Assembly: GCA_028564705.1 (NCBI GenBank)
Contig: JAPXFQ010000381.1
Span: forward strand, 281,203-345,202
Source of the DNA: Apricaphanius iberus
Taxonomy: Eukaryota > Chordata > Actinopteri > Cyprinodontiformes > Aphaniidae
Direction of reading: 5' to 3'
DNA: 64,000 bases
Under the pieces are notes generated by a model that worked only from the letters and a program-made list of their open reading frames with translations, was not told where the DNA came from and ran no database searches. The translations under genes and the position numbers were made by a program. This document shows positions 31,401 through 43,400 of the stretch, piece by piece. Each line of letters begins with the position of its first letter. The stretch's first letter is position 1.

Positions 31401-34400
31401 TTTGTGTTTCTGCCTTGACGATAAAATTCTCTGGCCTTTGAGCTTTCCTTTCAGTTTGTTCACCGCCACAGAAGTTTAAAGAGGAGCGACTGACGATTGA
31501 TCCGTGTTTACCAGCAGTAGCTGCTGACGTGTTTCAGTAGAACCAGTCCAACCAGTTGGCTTCAGCATTCCTCCTTTAAACCAGTTTGGCTCCTCATGCT
31601 GAGGTGAAGCTGCTTCTGTTTGAGCTCAGCTCACATGTTGGCCCTAAGGGGAACAGTCTTTATTTGTCAGGAACCAGTCTTTATGGGTCGGGAACCAATC
31701 TTTATGGGTCGGGAACCAATCTTTATGTGTCAGGAACCAATCTTTATGGGTCCGGAACCAATCTTTATGGGTCGGGAACCAATCTTTATGTGTAAGGAAC
31801 CAGTCTTTATGTGTCAGGAACCACCCTTTATGGGTCAGGAACCAACTTTTATGGGTCAGGAACCACCCTTTATGGGTCAGGAACCAATCTTTATGTGTCA
31901 GGAACCAATCTTTATGGGTCAGGAACCAATCTTTATGTGTCAGGAACCACCCTTTATGGGTCAGGAACCAATCTTTATGTGTCAGGAACCACCCTTTATG
32001 GGTCAGAAACCACCCTTTATGGGTCAGGAACCACCCTTTATGGGTCAGGAACCAATCTTTATGGGTCAGGAACCAATCTTTATGTGTCGGGAACCAATCT
32101 TAATGTGTCGTGAACCGATCTTTATGGGTCAGGAACCACCCTTTATAGGTTGGGAACCAGTCTTTATGGGTCAGGAACCACGCTTGATGGGTCAGGAACC
32201 ACCCTTTATGGGTCAGGAACCACCCTTGATGGGTCAGGAACCAGTGTTTATGGGTCAGGAACCACCTTTTTTGGGACAGGAACCAATCTTTATGTGTCAG
32301 TAACCACCCTTTATGGGTCAGGAACCAGTCTTCATGTGTCAGGAACCGATCTTTATGGGTCGGGAACAACCTTTTATGTCAGGAACTACATTTCATGGGT
32401 CAGGAACCAATCATTATGGGTCGGGAACCAGTCTTTATGGGTCGGGAACAACCTTTTATAGGTCAGGAACCACCCTTTATGTGTCAGGAAACAATCTTAA
32501 TGTGTCGGGAACCAATCTTAATGTGTAGGGAACCAATCTTTATGGGTCAGGAACCAATCTTTATGGGTCAGGAACCACCCTTTATGGGTCAGGAACCAAT
32601 CTTTATGGGTCAGGAACCACCCTTTATGGGTCAGGAACCAATCTTTATGGGTCAGGAACCACCCTTTATGGGTCAGGAACCAGTCTTTATGTCAGGAACC
32701 ACCCTTTATGTGTCAGGAACCAATCTTAATGTGTCGGGAACCAATCTTAATGTGTCGGGAACCAATCTTTATGGGTCAGGAACCACCCTTTATGGGTCAG
32801 GAACCAATCTTTATGTGTCGGGAACCAATCTTAACGTGTCGGGAACCAATCTTAATGTGTTGGGAACCAATCTTTATGGGTCAGGAACCACCCTTTATGG
32901 GTCAGGAACCAATCTTAATGTGTCGGGAACCAATCTTTATGGGTCAGGAACCAGTCTTTATGTGTCAGGAACCACCTTTTATGGGTCGGGAACCCGTCTT
33001 TATGGGTCGGAACCAGCCCTGTGTCCAAACTACAGTTCAAGTTTCAGCTCCTTATCATAGAAATCCTGAGGTAGTGAAGCTCAAACGGTTCTGATTCTGG
33101 AAGCAGGAGAACATCAATCCCAGCCGCTCTGAGTCCAACAGTTTAATGGACCTTGGTACCTGGAGACTGGTCCACGTTACCCAGTAAACCAGTTATCTCT
33201 GTAGGCCACACCTGGACTGGGCCTCATTTCTTTCTCCATGAAACTTTTTGTTCTGAAAACTCCCTGATGATATATGAGCTGGTAGAAAATCCTCAGAGAA
33301 GATGCAGGTTGATTCACTGGTACTGGTCCCGGTTCTGTTCCTGCTGCATTAAACTCATTTCTGTGCAGTTTAAAATCTTTCTAAACTGTTTTCATCAGTT
33401 CATATTCAAAGCAGAAACATCTGCAGAACAATCAGAAGATTCCAGACTGGGCTGAGTGGTTCTGTGTAACTGGACCTCAGAATGGACCCTGGATAAACCT
33501 GGGAGCAAAAAGAACCGTCAGCTTCCTCAGATCAGAGGAAACTAGGATTTATAGCAGTTCTAGAAACTTTCCACAGTGTCTCTGTGAGCAGAACCAGAAA
33601 TGAGACAGATTGTAGCAGAACTCCTCCCAGAACACAAATTCTCCCGTCATGGCCGCTCCCATTGGGAACATCTCAGTCTTGGGAGTTTAAATGAAGGTAG
33701 TTGGACTTTTCTAGTTGTCTTGAAGACGTTTCGTCTCTCATGCCAGAGGCTTCTTCAGTTCTAAAAGCAGGATCATCAGATGTATAAAGTTAGTGTGATT
33801 AAGGCTCACTAATGAGGCGCTGTTGTTCCTATCGAGGCTATCACAGTTACATAAGCTCTAGGCATGGTGTTACCGGTCAAACAATCCTAACTATGTAACT
33901 ATGTGCTATGGTAGTCACATGGCTCACTGTGTGAGTTTAAGTGAAACTTCTAAGATAAACAACTCAAAGCTGCTCTATGTGTTGCAAAGGAGGAACATGA
34001 GGCCTCCTCCTCTGGTTTTCAGCAGGTGGTGAAAACAGCTCGAAAGAATTATTTCTCTGACATTATCCACAGTCATCCTGGCAACCAGCGAGTATTATTT
34101 TCTGTATTGAACTCTTTTGTCTCCAGTGAACCTGCTCTGGCTAATATATCTGATGACCTCTGCTCAAAGTTTCTGAATTTCTTCTGTTCAAAAATTGATC
34201 ATATCAGAGCCTTGATCACACCCTCACTGGATGGTTCTCTTGGTTGTGTTTCTCCTCAGTTTTCTTTTGATCATTTTGAGCCTCTCTCTCTCCCAGTGCT
34301 CACTGACTTAGTGGCAGGGATGAACCCCTCTGGATCCCCGAATGATGTGATGCCCCCACGTTTCTTGAAAGATGTCTTCCCAGTGGTTGGTTATCCCGTC

Positions 34401-37400
34401 CAAAACATTATTAATGCAAGCTTGACTTCTGGAGCTGTTCCCCAGGCTTTTAAACAAGCAGTGGTCCAGCTGATCCTAAAGAAAGCCAGCTTGGACCCTT
34501 CCACCCTGGAAAACTTCCGCCCTATTTCCAAACTCCCGTTTTTATCCAAGCTTCTTGAGAATGCCGTTTTTACCCAGCTGTCAGACTACCTACAGACCTT
34601 TAATATCTTGGATCCTTTGCAATCTGGGTTCCGGGCTGGTCACAGCACTGAGTCCGCCCTCCTCAGAGTTTTTAATGATGTTCTGCGGTCTACGGATTGC
34701 GGGTCATATGTCCTGATGGTTCTGCTGGACCTTACAGCAGCCTTTGACACCGTGGACCATTTCATACTTTTGTCCCGATTGAACCAGGTTGTGGGTATTC
34801 AGGGAACTGCCCTTGACTGGTTAAGATCCTATCTTAGTGATAGAAGTTTTTGTGTAAGGTTGGGGGACTGTGCATCTGAGGCCTCCCCTCTGCCCTGTGG
34901 GGTCCCCCAGGGCTCTATTCTAGGACCTTTGCTTTTTAATCTTTACATCCTTCCTTTGGCAGCTATTTTTAGGCGATATGGCCTTTTTTATCATTTGTAT
35001 GCCGACGACTGCCGATTTTATGTTTCTTTTAAACCCCAAGAGCCGCTGCAATCAGCCGTGGATTGCCTGAATGAAGCCAAGGACTGGCTCTCTAACAACT
35101 TCTTACATTTGAATCTGTCTAAGTTAGAGGCTCTTTTATTTGTTCCCCCCTCGCCCGCTGCATTGAGCCCTGTCCTGCCGCCCTGCTTCTCGAGCTTAGT
35201 GAAACCCACTATTACAAACCTTGGTGTGATTCTGGACCGTGAATTAAGGATGGACTCTCACATTAGCCAGGTGGTGAGATCCTGCTTCTTTCAGCTCCGC
35301 CGGCTGTCAAAATTGAAGCCCATCCTGACTAAACGTGATTTGCATACTGTAATTCATGCATTTGTGATTTCACGCCTGGATTACGCAAACTCTCTTTTTT
35401 TTGGATCGACTACGGCTGCAACTGCACGCTTACAGCTAGTACAAAACGCGGCTGCTCGCCTTTTGACTGGCACTATACGAAGGGAGCATGTCACCCCCGT
35501 TTTGGCCCGGCTCCACTGGCTCCCGGTACGTTTCCGTATTCGTTTTAAAATTTTACTTTTTGTTTTTAAGTCACTTTACTTGTACGCGCCCCCGTATTTG
35601 TCTCAGCTGGTTCAGCCATATCTACCAGGCCGGTCACTTCGGTCAGCAGAGCACCGCCTCCTGCAGGTCCCACGGGTTCGAACGAGGATGAGAGGGGAAC
35701 GTCCATTCTCGTTCTGTGCACCTCGCCTCTGGAACCAACTCCCCATGGCAGTGAGGGAGTTGGCTTTTAATGTGGCATAGTTTTGCCTTATCTTAATGTG
35801 TTTCTCTATTTTATTGCTTGGTTGTGTTTTCTACTGTTGTTTTGATGTACAGCACTTTGGTCGGCCTCGGCTGTCTATAAACGTGCTTTATAAATAAAGT
35901 GGTATGGTATGGTATGGTTAAGGTTGGGCTCACATGTCTAACATACATGGTTCCTTCACTCCTCAATCAAACCGTCTGTCTTCCTCATCTAAAATGTGTA
36001 AAAATGGAGGCGTATGACCAAATCTTTGATTATCTATTGATCAGTCTGTCTACTGTCTGTGGATCTATCTGGTGGATCTATCTGGTGGATCTATCTGGTG
36101 GATCTATCTGGTGGATCTATCTGGCAGGTTTTATTCCAGCTCTGACATCATCATCAGTCATCGGGATGTAAACAGCTGGTTTATGTAATGTGTGTTTTTA
36201 TGTAAAACTCCTCTGTTAAAAGTTATTATAAGTCAACCAAAGCATGTGAACCTTCAACATGATGTACCGTTGTTAGGACCAACCATAGCCTCATTAGTGA
36301 ACACTAACTTTAGACATACAAATCTGATACTACCAACCCTTGTTTCAAAGCTGAAGGAGCTTTAGAGACTAAATGTTTTCTGGACAAGAAAAGTTCTGAC
36401 GTCTTCATTTAAACTCTAAACATGATCATATCCTGGATGACTAATAATTTACCCCAATGGAAAGTCTAATTTTTATGTCTTCAATACCTCTGTCGAACTT
36501 GACTTCCACCTGGTGGACACCTTAACCAATCAAACAACTAAAAACTGATGACATCACCGTCTCTTCTCCCTCAGATAAAGATGCTCCTCCTCTTTCTTCA
36601 CCTGATGGATCGACACAGATCGACGCCCCGACTCTAAGCGGGATCACAGACATCATCGCCACCAACATCCCATCTCTGGCAGGAGTTGCTGCAGGCATCA
36701 GAAGCTCCGCCCACTCAGCACAGCCAGAACCTACAGCCCCGCCCTCCATAGACAGCCTAGCTAACAGCATCTCTATGACCATACCTGGTTTAGCCGAAGC
36801 TGCTAACGCTGTAGTTAACCCTGTCCCTTTAAGCCCCGCCCCCACCACACCAGCTTCCACCTTCTCAGATCCTTCCAGCTTAGACAGCATCATCAGCTCA
36901 TTGACTACCATGACCAGCTTTGCTGACTTTGCTAACAGTATTCCTAACCCATCAGCCCCGCCCCTTCCACCTGAGCCATACCCCCCACTGCTAACGAATG
37001 GATCTGGAGGCGGTCACACAGGTAAACCAGTGGGGTCAGAGGTGTGAACAAGCTAAGGTTCTGGATAAACTAATGAGAACATAATAAACAAGTCAAAGTC
37101 AGGTAGAAGTAATAATTTTATATCATGGTGACCCTTGCAAGGTAATAAGTAACATCTGGGAGTCTTCCTTTAGGTTCTTCTCTAAAACTGTTTCGTTTTT
37201 TTAATAGCATAGATCAGTGTGCCCCAACCCTGGTCCTCCAGGCAAACACACCTGATTCAGATGATTGCAGCTCAGAAAAAAGCCTGTTATTCAACCACCA
37301 ACTGAAATTAGCTGAAGCAGGGAAAAACCTAAAACATGTAGGTCAGAGTGCCTCAAGGACCAGGGGTGGGAAACGTTGGCATAGATGCATGGGTAGACCA

Positions 37401-40400
37401 TGTATGGACCATGGATGGGCCATAGCTGGACCAGTCAAGGACCATCCATGGACCATCCATGGACCACAGTGTGGCCATAGATGGGCCCCAGTTGGACCAT
37501 CTATGGTCCAGTGATGGGTCATAGATGGTTCCTGAATAAACCATTGACAAAAAACCCAATCCATTCCCACCTTCATCGAGCACCTCCTTCTCATAGTCCT
37601 GAAGTCAGATCATAATTGCAGCAGGAACTAGTTGGACCCTCCAGAAGGAGTTGGAGATTGTTTCAGGATAGGGGGAGGGTTCTGGTCCCAGTTCTGGTTG
37701 TGTAAGCTTAGATGGTTGGACCAAGGTGGATGGGTTTAACACCATTGCAGACCTGTTGTATTTATATCTGTTAACCTGTTTTTAATGAGATGGGTCGCTT
37801 GTTTTTCTCCAGATATTGGAGCTCTATCCCAGCTGGTTAAGTCATCTTTGGACCCAACTGCAGGTGTAGAGTTTCCACCAGTAGAGAGTGCTGGAGATCC
37901 TCCTGAGGAAGGTACTAGGAACACGACCTGTCACTACTTACTTTGTTCATTAGAGTTCATCTAAAGCTGCTTTAACTGATCTAAATTCTGTTGTATTGAT
38001 GTAACCACTGGTCCAATGTTCATAGTTCTTCTAAACCCTGGTTTATACATCTGATTTCTGCTGATCTATGAATTATCAATCTGTGTTCTGTTGTTTATTA
38101 GCCTGGTATTCCATGTTTCTCATTGTCTTTTTCTGTGTTGATGGTTCTAGTTCCAGCTGAGTCTCCGTCTCCTCTGTCCACCAAAGAACAAGATCCATAC
38201 ATCACTGTGCTGTCATGTTGGACCAACCAGGAGGAGGCTGAATCCGAGTCATCCAATGAGGAGGAGGATAAAGGAGTTAGCTCTGCTGCCTCTGGTTCTG
38301 ATGTATCAGTGGATAAGGATCCTGGTTCTGACCCAGTTACCAACAAGTGTGTCTGTGGTGCTGTATTCATTACTTCTAATAATCATAATGATAATAATAA
38401 TACTGACACAGTACTTTTTTGCTTGCTATACTGCAGAGTTTCATCCAACCAATCAGAATCAGAACGCTTGAAACCAATTCGCCCGGCTCCGCCCCCTCCA
38501 AACAAAAAGCCCAAACAGAAGATTCCCAGGTTTGTACCAATGGGTTCTGAGTTCAGGTCCAAAGTTCGGTTCTGTCTGAGGGCTTCTTAGAGTTCTAACC
38601 TCTTTCCTGGTTCTTATTAGCTGATGATTGGTTGCAGGATCTCAACGCATGCTTCCTCATTGGCTGAAATCTGCTGGCCCTTCAGAACAAAAGCCTTACA
38701 TGTATATAGAAAGGTGGAAACATTGCCGTCATAGAAACCAGCCTCTGCTGTAATCACAGCTCAGATTCATCTAACTGCACCGAACTGACTCAGATATTTG
38801 ATCATAGATGCTGAGCTCTAACTGAGTCACACCATGTGACCAGAACAGCTCCCATGTTGGCCTGATGGGGCAGCAGCAAGCAGTGGAGATAAATCCAGTC
38901 CAGTTTGGAGCCTGGATCACACAGTTAGAGGTCCAGTCATGATCTGGTTCTCTGCTAACAGCTGCTTGTTCTGCAGGACCGCCACTATCAGAGTCTCCAG
39001 GAAGAAAGGGGGCAGCAGCGAGTCGGCTCCTCAGAGCGCCGTGGTCCGAGCCTGCTGGCTGGATTTCTGGAAGGGATTCAGGTAAGAACCAGAACACCTG
39101 GTGGGATGAACAGATGGATGAAAACAGACACCAGGTGATGATTTCTCCTCTGTCCATCAGGTACAGCGTTCTGTGGGTGACATTGGACGGTCAGCTGATG
39201 TCCCTGCGTAAGAAGCGCTCAGTAAGTGGACCAGACTCACCTGTGTTACTGTACCTGTGTTACCTTTGTTACTGTACCTGTGTTACCTGGGTTACTGTAC
39301 CTGTGTTACCTGTGTTACCTGTGTTACCTGTGTTACCTGTGTTACCTGTGTTACTGTTACTGTACCTGTGTTACCTGTGTTACTGTACCTGTGTTACCTG
39401 TGTTACCTGTGTTACCTGTGTTACTGTACCTGTGTTACTGTACCTGTGTTACCTTTGTTACTGTACCTGTGTTACCTGGGTTACTGTACCTGTGTTACCT
39501 GTGTTACCTGTGTTACCTGTGTTACTGTTACTGTACCTGTGTTACTGTTACTGTACCTGTGTTACCTGTGTTACCTGTGTTACTGTACCTGTGTTACTGT
39601 ACCTGTGTTACCTTTGTTACTGTACCTGTGTTACCTGTGTTACTGTACCTGTGTTACCTTTGTTACTGTACCTGTGTTACCTGTGTTACCTGTGTTACTG
39701 TACCTGTGTTACTGTACCTGTGTTACCTTTGTTACTGTACCTGTGTTACCTGTGTTACTGTACCTGTGTTACCTTTGTTACTGTACCTGTGTTACCTGTG
39801 TTACCTGTGTTACCTGTGTTACTGTACCTGTGTTACTGTACCTGTGTTACCTTTGTTACCTGTGTTACTTGTGTTACCTGTGTTGCTGTACCTGTGTTAC
39901 TGTTACCTGTGTTACTGTACCTGTGTTACCTGTGTTACCTTTGTTACCTGTGTTACCTGTGTTACCTGTGTTACCTGTGTTACCTGTGTTACTGTACCTG
40001 TGTTACTGTACCTGTGTTACCTGTGTTACCTGTGTTACTGTACCTGTGTTACCTGTGTTACTGTACCTGTGTTACTGTGTTACCTTTGTTACCTGTGTTA
40101 CCTGTGTTACCTGTGTTACTGTACCTGTGTTACCTTTGTTACCTGTGTTACTGTACCTGTGTTACCTGTGTTACCTTTGTTACCTGTGTTACCTGTGTTA
40201 CTGTACCTGTGTTACTGTACCTGTGTTACCTGTGTTACCTGTGTTACCTTTGTTACCTGTGTTACCTGTGTTACTGTACCTGTGTTACTGTACCTGTGTT
40301 ACCTGTGTTACTGTACCTGTGTTGCTGTACCTGTGTTACTGTGTTACCTTTGTTACCTGTGTTACCTGTGTTACTGTACCTGTGTTACCTGTGTTACCTG

Positions 40401-43400
40401 TGTTACTGTACCTGTGTTGCTGTACCTGTGTTACTGTGTTACCTTTGTTACCTGTGTTACCTGTGTTTCTGTACCTGTGTTACCTGTGTTACCTGTGTTA
40501 CTGTACCTGTGTTGCGGTACCTGTGTTACTGTACCTGTGTTACCTGTGTTACCTGTGTTACCTGTGTTACTGTACCTGTGTTACCTGTGTTACTGTACCT
40601 GTGTTACTGTGTTATCTGTGTTGCTGTACCTGTGTTACTGTGTTACCTGTGTTACCTGTGTTACCTGTGTTACCTGTGTTACTGTACCTGTGTTTCTGTA
40701 CCTGTGTTACCTGTGTTACCTGTGTTACTGTACCTGTGTTACCTGTGTTACTGTACCTGTGTTACTGTGTTACCTTTGTTACCTGTGTTACCTGTGGTAG
40801 CCAGCTGAATGATGCGGGTTTTTTCTTCTCTGGATCAGGACCGGTTCAGCGAGGTTCTGTTCCATGTTTCTAGTATCACCAACGTGAAATCTCAGGACAA
40901 AGGACGCTTCTCCGTCTACTTCAGGAAGAAACACTATGACTTCATGGCTCATAACAGCGGTAGGACAAAGATTACCAGATGGTGTCTGATTGTCTTCCTG
41001 GGAGACATCAGAGACTTTGATGTTAATCTACTGTAGATAATTATGAAAAGGTATTTTCTATAGCTGGACAAGGTGCCCTCGCCCCTCTAGTGAGACAAAT
41101 AAAAACAAGTAGTACAACATTTTTTACAAACCCTGTCCTGAAATCAGTTTGTCCTTAGAAACGAAGACGTCTCTGACTCAGATGGACAGTTGGACTCTGT
41201 CACTGTTTACGATTTTAGCCTAGCTTTAACCATAAGCCTGTATCTTCTTCAGTTCAGCTCTGGTCTATTAGTCCATTTACACGTCCCCACCTGCTGGTGC
41301 AGCACATGAATTACACGTCTAGGCAAAAATATCCATTCAGAGAAAGCTGGTGTTGATTAGGATGGACCTAAAACCAACAGCGCCACCTTCAGTCACAGAT
41401 ATATGATTAGAGGAGCCGCAGCAGTAGCTCTACTTTCACTGGTACCCAAACGCAGAGATTTCATTTTAAAAGGCATCTTCAGGGAAAAGAAAAACAGAGT
41501 TCCTCTGTAGAAGCTTTATGGAGATAAAGATGGAGAACATACGTCTGAACTGGTCCTGGGATATCTGTAGAGAAACTAGGATTTATAGCAGATTCTGTCC
41601 CTACAGGGAGAACCCGGTCCCAGGACATCAGATCATGTCCACTTAGGAGACTTGAATATGGCCGTTTGTCCAGGATAAGAAACGTTGAGATTGTTATTTC
41701 AGGCAGTAGATCAGCAGATGGAAGCATGAACAAATCAAACTTGTTCCTTTGGTAGAAGCTCAGTGTCCTCATCGTCTTCCTCTTCTATCTGTCCCTCAGA
41801 GGTTCAGGAAGGGTGGGTCACGTCCCTGTTGGCGACTCGTGGCCTGCAAAGCCCCGCCCCCTCTGAGCTGCATGGGCAGGTCACCTTGAAGGACAGTCGG
41901 AGCCGCGCCTACGCCGCCGTCTGGGGTCACGACCTCTGGATTTACCCCAACAAAGACAGTTTCCAGCTGGGCATCGCCTCCTTCTCCGTTCCTCTGAACG
42001 TGGCCACAGTGAAAGCCATAGGAAAACACTCCTTTTCCCTCCTCACGCCATACAAGACCTTCAAGTACTCACCTGTCACCTGTCCATCACACGCCTTCCT
42101 CTGCGCCTGCTATGCCTCTGACCTTGTTCCTGTCTTCTAGTCTGTCCGTTGAGTCGTCCAAGGACCTGTCCCTCTGGTTGGACAGCCTGACCTCCACCAT
42201 CCAGAGCGCCGTGTCCTGCAGCCAGGTGGCGCTGCGTCTGTGGGAGAACCCCTACAACAAAGTGTGTGGCGACTGCGGGGCAGCCAGTCCTGAGTGGGCG
42301 TCCGTCAACCTGCTGTTGGTCATCTGTCACAGCTGTGCAGGTAGGAACGTCAGGTGTTAATGTTAAGGGCGGAGCCACGGAGGGGCGTGGCTACTGAAGG
42401 TGCAGATGGGTACCAAAGTTTGTGTGTTCTCAGCTCAGCATCGTGTTCTGGGCAGCAACCTGTCGAGGGTTTGCAGTCTGAGGATGGACAACATGGCCTG
42501 GACCGAACCTCTGATACAGGTGAGTGCTGAGATACAGAACAGACAGTATCATCCCGCTGTGAAGGCATTAATTAACGCCGTAAAGGTTAACGGCCAGAAC
42601 GGCAGGATTACATGTTGAGTCTATGGTTGAGTCCGTCAGGGTCTCCGCTGTGCTTTGAGTGCTTTAGCTGCCGCAGTTTAGGAAACTGTTGCTGCTTTCA
42701 AAGCTTCAAAGCAGAAAAAGCCAGAAATGCAGAAGCTAAGCTAGCTGAAATTTCACCTCCATCTCCTGAGCATCAACCAATCAGAGCGTCTCACTGTTGT
42801 GATGTCACCCGATGTCGACATTCTCTAGCCAGCCACGATCCACCATTAAAACACATTTTAGCTGATTAGACTATATGAATGACTGGACTGAAAGAGTTTT
42901 CTTGTAAAGTAGCTTAAGATGATCTGTGCCGTATAAATAAACGGAAATAAAATGTAATTGATTGAGGAAAGATAAGATATGAACCTTTGACTGTTTGGAT
43001 TTATTTCTGAGGCCCTTTAAGAACTGTGTGTGAATGAACCAGTCAGAAGACAGCTTAGAGGAGGTGACTAGAACTGGACCCGTCAGACAGGAAATGCTCC
43101 CTGACCTTTGACCCTTTCATCCCTTCAGCTCTTTGTCACCTACGGCAACTGTCTGGCCAATCAGGTGTGGGCTCCAGCTGTGCCAGCGGCAGAACAGCTG
43201 CGTCCAGAGTCGACGGAAGAGAAGAGGTCAGAGTTCATCCAGAACAAATACAGCAGGGGGCGCTACAGACGAGTCCACGCTCTGACATCCAGCCGCTCCA
43301 TGATGAACCAGGTGAGAACCTGTGGTAGAACACAGGTGACCCTGAGGAGAAAACGATCCAGGGTTGATGATGATGATGATGTTTCAGAGGCTGTGTCAGG

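Noticed and set aside
31586..33094. Frames with GSGTNLY and QEPIFMG repeats
   Set aside because: 21-bp repeat unit keeps frames open; intronic between verified exons 2 and 3.
39114..40873. Three 520-564 codon frames rich in Cys-Thr-Val-Leu-Pro-Tyr
   Set aside because: All three plus frames are open at once across a repeat with no stop codons; it is the intron between two PH1 exons.
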